Part shown: in pieces, positions 44,965 to 56,559 of the stretch | How the letters are laid out: every line of letters starts with the position of its first letter | How positions within the stretch are numbered: position 1 is the first letter of the stretch | Origin: Limnephilus marmoratus | Taxonomy: Eukaryota > Arthropoda > Insecta > Trichoptera > Limnephilidae | Reading direction: 5' to 3' | DNA length: 64,000 bases | Assembly: GCA_917880885.1 (NCBI GenBank) | Contig: OU862909.1 | Coordinates: 35,586,405 to 35,650,404 of the forward strand | Made by a program: the position numbers and the translations under genes | Notes under the pieces: generated by a model | Told to the model about the DNA's origin: nothing | Databases searched by the model: none | The model's input: only the letters and a program-made list of their open reading frames with translations

Positions 44965-45750
44965 TGTTATCGGCCGAAAACGTAATATTAGGCGATTGTG
45001 TGGAACATTATTTGCCTTCGATTGCATGTTTCCAAAGATATTACGTAACTGAATTTTTTTTCTAATCTCGAACCAGCGGGTTTCAATAGGTTGAAAGTAT
45101 GATTTTTTATCCCATGCCAAATAAACAAGCTGTTCAGAAAATGAATGCAACAATAGACGAAGATTCTTGTCCTTTCTCATGTTGGATATATTTTTTATTA
45201 TTATTGGACAACAGAATATTTCCAATTAAAGTACAATTTAGTTTCCTGTCACAATTTCGGCAAGTGGCTCTTCAATAATATAAGTAATATAAAGAACAGT
45301 CCCTTACATCCAAATGGTTTGCAATTTCATATAACAGCACCACTCCCCTTGTTTCATAACGCTGATGGATTTCATACGTATTTGTGTTCCGATTCACCAT
45401 GCAGATCGGAGAAATCCAAATTTTGGACTTCCGCACGTTAAGTGTACTTACCTATACGGTGGACTAAGTCAAGTACCGCTATATCGTCAGTCTATCAAAA
45501 ACCATCGAAACAAATTGTAACGTGACATTTGGCTCTACGTTGAAATGTTATTTTCTATCAATCAGAAGCGTGTAATGTGAAGCATTATAATATCGTCGTC
45601 TTTATCGAATGTTTTGTGTGAACCGCTTCATTGTATCGTGACTCAAACTATATCGTGGTTCTAATAACCGAACAATCTTATCGTACGCCTTGGATACACC
45701 TATGACCGTCGCCGAATGAAGATCAAGCTTCGAGACACAACAGTGAGTAT
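44965..45750. other. No recognisable gene
   Basis: A 92-codon minus-strand frame (45225-44947) overlaps the MITE end and matches nothing recognised. Confidence 0.4.
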
Positions 45751-45753
45751 TGC

Positions 45754-46245
45754 TTAATGGTGTATACCGGATCTTGTTTGGTGATTGGGCATAATTCTTA
45801 TCGAAATCCTTAAGCGTTTCTTAGCAAAGAGTAGGCGCAAGGTTATTCTAAAACCCCGTGCCATCGTGCACGATTCACCCCTCGTCATGCTATGCTTTGT
45901 CAAGACGTCTGTTCTGCCGTTCGGTACTTTAAATAAATCATGATGTCGACTTCGGCTGTAGTGGTCTGGCACATATAAATTATAGCATCGCAAGAGAAAT
46001 GGGCTATCGATGAAATTGTTCCAAATTTTGAAAGACAGAATAGCAAGACTTGCTTTCCGTCTAGTTTCTAGACTCACAGAATCAGTTTCCTCAAGTAAGT
46101 CAATATGGTGCATGAACCTTAGATAGGTTCCATGCTTCCGCTTATAAACATACCTGAGGAATTTCTTCTGGATTTGCTCTAACACATCAACGTACTTCAG
46201 GTGGTACGGTGAACAAACATCGGTCCCGAAAAACAATATCGGATG
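45754..46245 (-). pseudogene. LINE reverse transcriptase C-terminal fragment
   Basis: The minus-strand frame reads CSPYHLKYVDVLEQIQKKFL, then YVYKRKHGTYLRF and RRKASLAILSFKIWN, and later FKVPNGRTDVLTKHSMTR. The L-x-x-x-Q-x-x-F-L-R-Y and VPxxRTxxxxxS blocks mark the region after the polymerase thumb in Jockey/I-group non-LTR elements. The catalytic core is absent and the frame runs into unrelated sequence on the 5' side. It is a 5'-truncated, decayed copy with one long frame still open. Confidence 0.65.
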
Positions 46246-46473
46246 TGCGATTTGGTAAATTTGCGGTAAGGCTTTTAAAAAGTTAAGTTTCTGTATTTTT
46301 ACTATTTTGAGATCAAGAAACAGAGCATATAAGAAAAATATATGTATTTCATTAAATTGCATTTGGAAATTCCGAAAATACAGACTTTTAAATCATCAAA
46401 GGGTAGTTCAAATAAGTCAAAAAAACGATTTTCATTTTTTTTCTCGAGGACCGTCGATTTGTTTTGTGAATCT

Positions 46474-46640
46474 TCTCTACATATTATAAATTAAAGTCCC
46501 CCGCGTCGTCTGTCTGTCTGTCTGTCTGTTCGCGATAAATTCGAAAACTACTGAACGGATTTTCATGTGGTTTTCACCAATAGATAGAGTGTTTCGTGAG
46601 GAAGGTTTAGGTATGTAATTTGTCAAGGATTTGTGTAAAT
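46474..46640 (+). mobile_element. Helitron 5' fragment
   Basis: TCTCTACATATTATAAATTA, the TCTG microsatellite and ATGTGGTTTTCACCAATAGA match the pair at 15741. The 3' hairpin end is missing. Confidence 0.75.
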
Positions 46641-46974
46641 TGGTTGAAACATAACGATAATTGTTAGAAGTGTCGGAAAAATTCAAGCCGCCTGGTAGCT
46701 TTCATCGAAAGCGCTGCCTAATCCTTTTGGGATATAACAAAACAATGCATGGTGGGATATTCTTCTTTTATAGATATACAAAAAAGTACGCGAAGGCATA
46801 CATATCTATCTTTTACGGATAGCTCACTATACCCATTCTATCTTCTAAAAATATGGTCACGTACATCGCGGTAATTGAAAAGTTATTTAGACGGATACAG
46901 TATTAATCCTTATTAACTTAAATACGTTAGTTACCACAAGCATTTCATGCACATTATTATAATCTTTCAAATCA

Positions 46975-47036
46975 TCTCTACGTATTATAAATTAAAGTCC
47001 TCCGCGGCATCTGTCTGTCTCTTCGCGATAAACTCA
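46975..47036 (+). mobile_element. Short Helitron 5' fragment
   Basis: TCTCTACGTATTATAAATTA and TTCGCGATAAACTCAAAGAC match the same Helitron family, then the similarity stops. Confidence 0.65.
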
Positions 47037-47039
47037 AAG

Positions 47040-47675
47040 ACGGCGGTGGTTATAAAGGTTGGATAACCATCCAGTAGATGACGTAGTGTGTTATCAGTCA
47101 CAGCAATGCGTGGCCGGGTCAACTATTATTTTTTATAAAAAAGAAAAAAAAAGTTAATCAATGGAACACAGATAATTTTAACCATTAATATTGTATTTTT
47201 AAAGACACAAGTCCTTTCGTACATTTCTAAAGAAAAGAAAAATATTTTTTAATAGTTTACGCGCATATTTTTTATAAAGCAGTTAACAATTTTATTTTAA
47301 TTCTACTCAATGGAAACGGTAGGAAAATTATCAATTTATCTAAAGCACACATTTTTGTATTTGTAATATAAACCAATTCGTAGTAAAGATTAATCTCTAA
47401 TGGTGATTAGCCTTAAGTTTATCTGTTACAGATCAAAAACACGATGCAATTAGTAACTATACCTTACTTCATTGTGTCATTTTTATAATGGCTAGCAATT
47501 TGCAATGCCCAAACAATCACAATCATATTATTAATAAATAATATAAAACTATCACACCAGAATGTCGAATCATAAAAATATCTCCACGATATCCATTAAA
47601 GGCCTGTTGTTTATAATAACGAGATTCAATCAATTCTTCGGTACAACCAAGTAGATAAATTTATTATCCTACTGC
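47040..47675. other. No recognisable content
   Basis: AT-rich; nothing supported. Confidence 0.4.
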
Positions 47676-47763
47676 CGAGACATTTTTGTAATCTCTCTTT
47701 CTGGTACATGCGTCTTGCAGGATAAAGAGGGAGACGTTACAACTGAGCTCTCAGCGGTATGCC
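47676..47763. mobile_element. Small foldback MITE, copy 2
   Basis: The right arm GAGCTCTCAGCGGTATGCC and GTTACAACTGAG match the copy at 44862; the left arm is diverged. Confidence 0.5.
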
Positions 47764-48041
47764 TTTATGTAGCTATTTGGTTGACAAACAAGGTCTACAT
47801 GACCAGAGGTTAGAATGTATTCCAAGTATGCAGCGGCATTCATCTCCCGTGAGACTCGCTGGACCTCCTATTGTACTGGCACTTTATATTGGACCTCCCA
47901 TTGTATGGATAGATGTGAACGCGGCCAATACATCACAAATATAGAGTAAAAGATTCCTCAGCAGTGGCTCTCAATCATATTTTGTTAAGACCCCTGTTAT
48001 TTTGTACAATACACTAGGTTTCTACCTACCTGCATATATTA

Positions 48042-48670
48042 TTAACTAACTAACTAACTAACTAACCATCACGCCGTTTCCCCGCAGGGGTAGGCAGAGA
48101 GGACGGACCGCCAAACAACTCGGTCTTGGCACACACTCTTTGCCTCACTCACATTCATACATCGTCTCATACATACTCTTCTATTATTCTGACTTTTGAC
48201 ATGGCCCGTCTCAAGTATCTGATTCACTTGATCGTGCCATGTCTTCCTCGGGCGTCCCCGACTTCTTCTACCATTCACATTTGCATCATATATTCTTTTT
48301 ACACTACTTTCTTCGCTCATTCGCTCTACGTGCCCAAACCATCTGAGGGTCCCTTTCTTAATTTTGCTCATTATACTTACATCAGCCTTACTTTCTTTGC
48401 GGATATCCACATTTCTAACACGATCATACATGGTTTTACAACACATACGTCTCAGGGATCTCATTTCAACAGCATTCAGTTTACTTTCATCCTTCCTCTG
48501 CCAGTTCCATGCCTCACTGCCATACATCAGGGTAGGTACCAGGACTCCATTGTGGACTGCTAGCTTCGCTTTTTTTGACAGTTTTTTATTAGCGCCAACA
48601 GCATTCAGTCCTCCATTAATGGAGTTACCGGCATTTACCCTTCTTTCGATATCTCTATCAGCCTTCCCAT
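48042..48670 (-). pseudogene. RTE-type LINE 3' fragment, copy 1
   Basis: The minus-strand frame reads KADRDIERRVNAGNSINGGL, then VLVPTLMYGSEAWNWQRKDE, LRRMCCKTMYDRVR, GTLRWFGHVERMSE and SRGRPRKTWHDQVNQILE, ending ETA-stop. These are the C-terminal blocks of RTE-clade non-LTR polymerases. The stop codon is only four bases from a GTTA tetranucleotide tail (48042-48067 on the plus strand), typical of RTE elements with almost no 3' UTR. The reverse transcriptase core is lost by 5' truncation at 48670. The upstream codons in the same frame belong to other DNA. Confidence 0.88.
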
Positions 48671-48674
48671 AAAC

Positions 48675-49735
48675 ATTATCTCTAAGCATCTCTGAAGCGT
48701 GTATATTAACCATAATTATCATACATTGGTTTAGAATATTGGATACTAAGTCAAGTATTAACACCGAAGAAAGAAACTTTCGAAATGAATCTACAGACTC
48801 TTACAACACTTTAATTAAATGGATATTGGAGGGGACCTCACCACTTTCCCAACGGCGTTATAAGGAAACATATGGTTTCCTCCTTCACCTCACACGTCAA
48901 GACTCTACTTTTTTTTGAACGAAGCTACATTTTTTTGAACGATGTCCTCCAATGTCCATTCATACGGGGTCAGTAAGCAGTAAGCAAGAACTTACATTAA
49001 CATTATACAAAAGCCAATTAGAAGTAGCAGCCCGTGGAATAATTCTTCTGAAATAGGTAACATGAAAAAAAGAGATAAAAGCGTTAGTAAAAGAAAAATA
49101 AAAAATAAAATAAGTAATGAGGAAAAACGATTTGATTATGTTATAATATAAGTAATTACTAATTACTATAATAGCAGACAGAAAATAAAATATGTAAAAA
49201 GAAAAGAAAAGCCAGAGAAAGTATTCTATAGACCACCGGGCAGTCCCAATGAGAATGCGTATAGCTATCGGCCCAACCGCAGATGATGCTCGAAGTCCGC
49301 GCCCTTTAGCCGACTCCCCGATTTTGCCTCGAATGGATATGGTGACATAGAGACTCTTCATCGAAAGCACAAAATAGCAAATTTGTAGGTACTAACAATA
49401 CGTGCCTTTGAACAACTGCTGTATCTGCCATTGGTATGAAATTGAGAAATTTCAGTTCAAAGTTTGAAACCCGAATAAAATACCAACTAAATGAAATTAA
49501 TGCGCAGAACGAATTGTAATTGAATTATCTATATTTTTATTTTAGAACATTCGAAGCAAAAAAAACACTTGGTCGAAGCATCGCATATAGCTAAACCACT
49601 AACAAAAAAAACTGATAGAACCTTGTTGCTTTAAAAATCAGCTTAACTCAGAGAAATTTGCAAATGGAACCTTGTTGTTCTAAAAACAAAGTTTAAAATT
49701 ATTTTGCTCTTAAATTGTAAGAATAACCTTACTAT
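48675..49735. other. No recognisable gene
   Basis: A 136-codon minus-strand frame at 49370-48960 is rich in phenylalanine, isoleucine and tyrosine, as expected from translated AT-rich DNA, and is not proposed as a gene. 49230-49340 has balanced GC. Confidence 0.4.
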
Positions 49736-49737
49736 AT

Positions 49738-49955
49738 TTTTTTGTATTAGCTCCGCACAGGAGGCCCTGAGTAAAATAATTTCACTCAGGGCCTATGTCA
49801 TCTTAGGAAATGCTATGTGGAAGGTCTTTTTAAGGAAGTGAAGGATGGAAAGTTCTGGGAAGGAAAAAGGTATCAGGGATGGGTAGGAATCTGGGGATCA
49901 GTGTATCCAGAAGTAGCGGAAGTATGAATCCATGCCTCCAACAGCGGTAAAATTG
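49738..49955 (-). mobile_element. S1 3' fragment
   Basis: Starts with a T-run and TTAGCTCCGCACAGGAGGCC and continues to GGATCAGTGTATCC, the 3' half of S1 in reverse. Confidence 0.75.
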
Positions 49956-49959
49956 TTGC

Positions 49960-50320
49960 AAGAAAAAGTACTCAACTTTGGAGAGGTGACAGTGTGCTTT
50001 CCTTTTCAGTGCAAATTAACATCTCAGACATGGCGCATGTATCGTAACCTCGTGCTATAAGAATATTACGATTTTTAAAATTAAACACTGTGAAGTGCAC
50101 ACCACAAACTGGAGTTCAGTGAGTAATCTACAACGGTGAGTCCTATTTTCCTTTTTCCAATCTGGGCTTATCTAATTTTCCCAAGCACAGATCTGAACTA
50201 TCGACTGACTATCCATCAGGTGTTGCGAGTGTATGCTATTTAATCGTCCTGTATAACTTAGCGATCACGTAGTTTCGGGACTGATCTTTCGAGGGTTGCA
50301 TAGGTTTTGTTCTGCAGCAC
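49960..50320. other. Unassigned, possible exon-like sequence
   Basis: CTACAACGGTGAGTCC near 50130-50145 resembles a splice donor at the end of non-coding sequence. No coding frame supports an exon. Confidence 0.2.
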
Positions 50321-50323
50321 TTA

Positions 50324-50491
50324 AGGGAACGTACCCATACTACGTGACACGTTTAGGGGGGGGGGGGAGTCTTTAAAATATCACGCTTGGTACAAATGAG
50401 CGGCGGCGGGCTTAGGTTTTTGGTCACCGGGGGGGGGGGGGGGGGGTTAAAAATTGCAAAAAGTTGGTCACGTAGTATGGGTACGTTCCCT
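50324..50491. mobile_element. MITE family M1, copy 5 (reverse)
   Basis: Intact inverted termini. The homopolymers are G on this strand, so the element is inverted relative to the other four copies. Confidence 0.9.
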
Positions 50492-50494
50492 AAC

Positions 50495-51100
50495 GCCAAT
50501 TTACAGTGGAGTCGCAGTTTCACGACACCAGTTCTAAAACAGAAATACAAAATAGATCTTTGTTACTTAATTATCTACGAACTTATATAGATGGTGGGCT
50601 TATTTTAAATAGGGATTCAAAGAAAAAAAATCTAAGAAACTTGGGTAAACAAAAAGGTTACCATAATTTTTACCATAATATCAGATATTGCACAAGCAAA
50701 TGCTTCAAACAGAGAAATACATAGTATTAATTGAGAAATACTTTAAAATCTATAAATATTAATAAATAAGCGTCAATTCCTTTTTACATCAATGTGGGTA
50801 AACTACATATGAATATCTAGGTATTAATAATAGATCTAATAGTGGAAGATGCCGATCTGAAGAGATGTTACAGATTGAAATGTGTTGGGTAAAAATTGCC
50901 CTTGTGATGGCTAACCTTAAAAACCGAGGAAACCAGAAGGAGATGAACACAGCTTTGATCGCTGATCACCCCCTTCAGTTGGCACACTCGTTTAATAATA
51001 CATTCGTTTAATAATACCAAATACCTTGTAGGGTGTTAAAAAATAAGGTGAGAAAGTCATCATTTCAATTCCTACGATAAATTCGAATAAATGTTTTATT
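50495..51100. other. No recognisable content
   Basis: AT-rich; nothing supported. Confidence 0.4.
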
Positions 51101-51533
51101 TTATTTTTTTACATTATCTCCACACAGGAGGCCCTGAGGAAAATAATTCCTCTCAGTGGATGTTGTGTGGGGGGTCTTTTTAGGAAGGGAAAGAGAGGTT
51201 ATGAGAAGGAAAAGGGTATTAGGTTGGTAGGAATCTAGGAAACAGTGTGTCCCGGAATGATGGACGTACGAATCCATCCCTCCCACTGCGGTTCAAAGCG
51301 ATAGAGAGGTTAAAAGGTCTCCCTCAACCATTCTCTCCCGATTTGGCCTGCCATGCAGTTGGTGGGCAAACGCATCCGACCAGACCCGGAAAAACCTCAC
51401 CCATGAACTCGAACATCTCTGATAAGTCACCAAACGTAGCGAACCACTTGTGGTGACCTGCGGCAGAGGGTTGGTTATCCAATAAATGGTTCCCGGGGCG
51501 GCAGTACCCATAATTAACTCCCAAATTAATATG
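51101..51533 (-). mobile_element. SINE-like repeat S1, long form
   Basis: From TTTTACATTATCTCCACACA to CATAATTAACTCCCAAATTA; includes the long-form block TTGGCCTGCCATGCAGTTGG. Confidence 0.8.
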
Positions 51534-51550
51534 CACATTACGTCTATTTT

Positions 51551-51790
51551 GAAGTGAAAACTTCTTTAGCGCTGTTGTGAATTGAATCTCGTTGAAACGA
51601 AAAAGCGACACTAAAAAGAGAACACATACCTACATCTATAGGATTTAGCCTGCGAGAGAATGAGATGTAATAATCGGTCTCCTCTTAATGGGGTGCTTCG
51701 TAGACTTCATGCGGTGCTTTGTAGAATCCTCACTCTGTCTATTTCAGTTTTCTGAAGGTTAGGTACTTCTACCGCGTGTGAATTGCACAC
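51551..51790 (+). repeat. Dispersed repeat J, copy 1
   Basis: GTGAAAACTTCTTTAGCGCT, ATCTATAGGATTTAGCCTGC and ACTTCTACCG are shared, in this order, with 55479-56020. Class unknown. Confidence 0.6.
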
Positions 51791-51794
51791 TTTG

Positions 51795-52195
51795 ATTTAA
51801 TTTTTTTTTTTAAAACATATTTAAAATAAATATGATCCTCACAATAAGCAATTTTATACTATTATAATATATTATGCACTCACCCCGCGCAGGTCTGTTT
51901 AACAGTTCAACCGAAGGAATGATTTAGCTCCGTCCCAGTGTGAGTCCGCGGGGCCGGCGAGCAACATTTGTCAAAACTTTTCCTTCTGCCCTAATATGAT
52001 GGAGACAAATGGGCAATGGGTATTGAGCCACGAATACATTCCGCGAGAGGAATGCCCGAACCGAATTATTATATGTGGATTTAATATTTTATTATGTATT
52101 ACCTTCATTATTGCGGCACTCCGTCACGGAACGTGTGTTAGATAAGACGGATTGCATAAATTAGGTAATATATCTAAGTATCTTTGTTCTGATGT
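51795..52195. other. Balanced-GC block, no gene
   Basis: 51880-52090 (for example GAGTCCGCGGGGCCGGCGAG) is non-repetitive here and has stops in all frames. Possibly conserved non-coding DNA. Confidence 0.35.
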
Positions 52196-52196
52196 G

Positions 52197-52852
52197 GTTA
52201 ACTAACTAACTAACCATCACGCCGTTTCCCCGCAGGGGTAGGCAGAGAGGACGGACCGCCAAACAACTCGGTCTTGGCACACACTCTTTGCCTCACTCAC
52301 ATTCATACATCGTCTCATACATTCTCTTCTATTATTCTGACTTTTGAAATGGCCCGACTCAAGTATTTGATTCACTTGATCGTGCCACGCCTTCCTCGGG
52401 CGTCCCCGACTTCTTCTACCATTCACATTCGCGTCGTATATTCTTCTTACACTACTTTCTTCGTTCATTCGCTCTACATGCCCAAACCATCTGAGGGTCC
52501 CTTTCTTAATCTTACTCATTATGCTTACATCAGCCTTACATTCTTTGCGGATATCCACATATCTCACACGATCATACATTGTTTTACCACACATACGTCT
52601 CAGGGATCTCATTTCAACAGCATTCAGCTTACTTTCATCCTTCCTCTGCCAGTTCCATGCCTCACTGCCATACATCAGGGTAGGTACCAGGACTCCATTG
52701 TGGACTGCTAGATTCGCTTCTTTTGACAGTTTTTTATTAGCGCCAACGGCATTCAGTCCACCATTAATGGAGTTGCCGGCATTCACCCTTCTTTCAATAT
52801 CTCTATCAGCCTTCCCATCTCTCGTAAACACACTACCCAGATACACAAATTA
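52197..52852 (-). pseudogene. RTE-type LINE 3' fragment, copy 2
   Basis: Same polypeptide blocks as at 48042, with a slightly longer N-terminus, FVYLGSVFTRDGKADRDIE, the classic motif just after the RTE reverse transcriptase domain. It ends ETA-stop next to a GTTA tail at 52197-52214. The two copies are about 95 percent alike by eye, lie in the same orientation 4.1 kb apart, and differ in truncation point, so they are independent insertions. The frame is unbroken over about 210 codons, but the element lacks its catalytic core. Confidence 0.88.
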
Positions 52853-53016
52853 AGTTAGGTTAAAGGCTTTGTAAGTCAAAAAAAAGATTCGAATACGTGT
52901 TGAACATTAAATATATCTTTTTTCTAATTAATGGTATTATTTAATTTATTTTTTAAAAATTAAACAATAATCATAATAATATTTTTGACGCAACTTTATA
53001 CATCTCCCTTCTACCA

Positions 53017-53275
53017 TTTTTTTTATATTGGCTTCTCACAGGAGGCCTAAAGAAAATAATTCCTCCCAGGGCCTCTGTCATCTTTGGGGATGCTACGTGA
53101 AGCTTATTTTTTAGGAAACGAAATAGAGGAAGTTCTGGGAAGGAAAAAGGCATGAAGGGTGTTTAGGAATCTGGGGGTCGGAGTACCGCTGCAACGGAAG
53201 GCGATGTTCCGGGAGAGTCCTGCTGGAGAGGTCAATAGGCCTCCCTCAACCAGTTTCTTCCGATCCGGCAACTTA
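53017..53275 (-). mobile_element. S1 fragment
   Basis: GCTTCTCACAGGAGGCC, TCATCTTTGGGGATGCTACG and CTTCCGATCCGG match S1; the region is cut before the 5' part. Confidence 0.7.
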
Positions 53276-53279
53276 CACA

Positions 53280-53905
53280 GAACGCGAAAATTAACTTCAA
53301 ATATTTGATGAATTGTTTAAATTTTTTGAAGCAACCCGTTCTTAGAATGTTAAAATTAGAATCAGAAAACATGAACTCCTTTTACGTAATAATAACGAAT
53401 CCGAGCCCGCTTATCATTTCATAGAGACTGGCCGTAGCTTAAAGAAAGAAAAAAACAAGTTTAAAAAAATTCAAATATAAATTCGTATTTTAATTATTGC
53501 GCTTTAGAAACCTTAGAGATAAAAAAACAATCAAAAACTATTTTAGTATAGAAAATAATGGCACCCTTATTGACAATGTTCCCATGTTATGTTGATTCCT
53601 CCCACCGGTCTCCCCCTCCCTCAAAATCACCCCTCTCACTAATAAAATCTAATAATTTCTATATTTGTATAAATTTTAAGTTAGTTTTAAGTTTGCTAGT
53701 AAATGGGACGGATGTGTCGAAACGGTAGCAGCATATTAATTTAAGTAACAAATGTACATGAAAAGTAAAACTCTTCAAAACAGATTATTTGCAACTGCCT
53801 TAAACAGGCTCGATAACTGATGACATGAACACTATTACTAATGATCATAAATCATAATGAATTTAGATGACAAAGATAGCGTAGTTATGGCGTACCTTCC
53901 CATAA
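53280..53905. other. No recognisable content
   Basis: AT-rich; a short pyrimidine-rich stretch at 53600-53640 only. Confidence 0.4.
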
Positions 53906-53910
53906 AAGGA

Positions 53911-54159
53911 TCAAAGGACAAAATGCACATAGCATAACATAAAACAAGTATTGAACTTGCCGACTGTGATGTCGATGATTACCTTTTGTCTTCGGCATGC
54001 AACAATCAATCTGAGGACCTCCCCGAACCAATCGATAAGCAAATACTCCCATGGACAACGTCCCATGGTTATGACACGGATATCAATTGTAAATATTTGG
54101 TCGGCTAGAATTTCTTCGTCGAAAAGAATGCCAAAACATTGCTCATGATATTTGTGCAT
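53911..54159 (-). other. Unassigned minus-strand frame, possible exon
   Basis: ATG at 54159 opens a frame reading MHKYHEQCFGILFDEEILAD, then TMGRCPWEYLLIDWFGEVLR. After VACRRQK comes AAAG then GTAATC, a possible splice donor. The composition is less biased than the surrounding translations. I recognise no family. It could also be antisense to something on the plus strand, which is open too, or chance. Confidence 0.25.
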
Positions 54160-54164
54160 TCAAT

Positions 54165-54770
54165 TAGTTGCTAGTTTGTGTGTGAACGTATTTTTTGCAT
54201 AATGAAATCCGGCTTCATTCTCGTGACCTTTTTTTTTATTAAATAATGTATTAATACGTAAGTATGAGCAATATATATTACAGTTTAAAGAATTACCTAC
54301 CTTATATAACTATCATAACTATATATATTATAGCCTAATGTATCTACATATTTTAAAGCGTGGGAAGTCACATGAATATTTTTACATACATAGTGCAATT
54401 TTTTTTCAAAATTACAGATAAAATTATCTACCTTGTAAGAAATATCATTGATTGATTAAAAACGACGATCAATATTTACAGATCACACGAGCTGCGAAAA
54501 GTTTGAGACTCGTAGAAGAAAATGTCACAAACAAACACAAAAATTATCCAAATTTGCACAAATTTGATTAAATTTAAATTGTGGAAACATTTGTGGTGGA
54601 AATTTTTATACAAATAATATTTATTGCACACGTGCACATTAGGTATCGAAATATATTTATTCCCCTTATTAATAACGTGTTTTAAATTTTACACAGCTGA
54701 TAAACAATAATTTACTACACATTTTTTGATATTCATCAGTAAGGTAAAATTGATTGGTAAGGCTATGGGT
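54165..54770. other. No recognisable content
   Basis: AT-rich; nothing supported. Confidence 0.4.
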
Positions 54771-54935
54771 GCCAACGGCCGAGTTGTTTAAGGCTCTGTG
54801 TCTCGATGGACAAGAGATCCTTAGTTCGATTCCCAGTTGTGACCGTTTTTTATTTTTATTTTGTGTCTTGTTCTATTTCATGTTTTGTTTAGATTTATTA
54901 ATATTATCTTCTTCTTCAGTGATATATTAGATTGA
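54771..54935 (+). mobile_element. tRNA-derived SINE S3
   Basis: The head has GGCCGAGTTGTTTAAGGC, close to the A box and D arm of a serine or leucine tRNA, and the B box GTTCGATTCCC. The tail has TTATTTTGTGTCTTG and ends TTATCTTCTTCTTCAG, as in the copy at 13370. Mismatches in the stems exclude a working tRNA. Confidence 0.75.
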
Positions 54936-54939
54936 TGAG

Positions 54940-55475
54940 TACAACCTTCAAAAGATATTAAAAATATTATTCTAATAAAATTTTCGTATGCTAATAACCG
55001 TATAAAATCATGGCAGGTACGAGTGTGTTAATAAATTTTACAAATTTGTTAAGTAGGTCGTAGGTATCTTTCTATCTTTTTATGAATAGCTATGGCTTTT
55101 TTTAAGATAAGATGTTAATATTTATAACCATATCAAGGTAGACTAAGGACAGGTTGTTAATTAATATAGGAGTTCTTTGAGGGTCATATTCATGTGCTGT
55201 TATTATCCAAGAATCGTCAAAAAAAACCGGTCCATGATCAAATAATAACAGAACTTGAATAGAACTTTCACAAAACTTAAATTCCGACTTCGAAATTAGA
55301 TTCAAATTCTGTGAAAAAACCTAACCTTGGATGGCATATTCTTTTTCAGTCATCATCTGTTTTAATTATCTGTAAGTATAAATTTATCATATTTTTAGGC
55401 TAGTCAATAATTAAATCGTGCAAAAAGAGTTTTTTTTATTTCACAATTTTAGCAGTATTTGTATGAAGGTATTTT
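54940..55475. other. No recognisable content
   Basis: AT-rich; nothing supported. Confidence 0.4.
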
Positions 55476-55478
55476 TTT

Positions 55479-56020
55479 AGTGAAAACTTCTTTAGCACCG
55501 TTGTGATTTGAAATCCAATGAAACGGAAGCGAGCCACACTAAAATAGATAAAAACATACATCTATAGGATTTAGCCTGCGAAAGAATAAGATACCAATAA
55601 AATATTTATTTTAATCACGGGTACTCGGCTCCAATATAATACGATAAATCCACGGTCCCACGCATGTCTCCTTTGATCTAGTGGTACGAAGCGCTTGACG
55701 AACCTTAGCGGTCATACATTTAACGGACCAAGGAACGAATCCTATAAAATCCAAAACAAAATTTACATATTTACAAAATATCCAATCTTCAAACCACTCA
55801 AAAATGAACAGGCAAAAAAAAAACAAAAAAGAAAGCTACATCTAGCGACTCCGAAGACGAAAACACAAATACTAATAAGATTTACAAATGTGTATGAAAA
55901 AGTGCACTGGAATTCGAAGACAAACTCATCCTTCACATTGAAAGTGCTTCATAGTCTCCCCACTCTTGTCTACTTTAGTTTACTGAAAGTTTCACTTCTA
56001 CCGGGTGGGAATTGCCCATA
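55479..56020 (+). repeat. Dispersed repeat J, copy 2, interrupted
   Basis: Matches 51551-51790 up to about 55600 and again from about 55941, with about 340 bp between that are absent from the other copy. The insert has a patch with GATCTAGTGGTACGAAGCGC that is weakly tRNA-like. Confidence 0.55.
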
Positions 56021-56024
56021 CTGT

Positions 56025-56555
56025 TTTTATTCAGACAGCTGTACCTACCGTGTATTCTCTGACCAAGGTGGTCATCTGTTGCAGCGAGACTGTCCGTAAC
56101 ATGTACCCACCCGCATAGTCCACAGGCTGTAACCCGTGGCCCGCTTACCCTCAATACCTCAACCATCAGTCAACAGTATTGGAGATGTGACAGATTTATC
56201 AGGTGATCAGTCCGTCACAGCGGGCCTCCGCTCGCTGATCCAGATGTATGTTCCTTGGGACCGGACGGTCGGAATTCGGTATACAAGGATCCGTACTCAT
56301 TTCTTCAGGACATGAGTTGTGTAAAGATATGTCTGCTTTTCAGGGTAAGAGTTATTTGGACTCATTGTTGCTGACATATTATTGAGAAAGTACAATCGTG
56401 GACAGAAAGTAAGTCTTCTACAGATAAATATTGTTTAATGTCGATTGATGATTTCAGTAGCAACGGTTCTGATTCTGTTGCAGATTTATCCTATGTTCTA
56501 GTGCTCTATTATTATATAATTGAAAAATTGGAAAAATACTGTAACATTGAACTGT
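56025..56555. other. No recognised gene
   Basis: 56220-56300 has balanced GC; no ORF or repeat assigned. Confidence 0.35.
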
Positions 56556-56559
56556 TTGG

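Noticed and set aside
48126..48672. Plus-strand proteins of 145 and 102 residues (and the same at 52274-52853)
   Set aside because: They are antisense shadows of the RTE polymerase fragments.
48960..49370. 136-residue minus-strand protein
   Set aside because: Rich in Phe, Ile and Tyr, as expected from translated AT-rich DNA; no domain or conserved pattern.
54771..54845. Serine or leucine tRNA gene
   Set aside because: A and B boxes are visible, but stems are mismatched and the S3 SINE tail follows directly.
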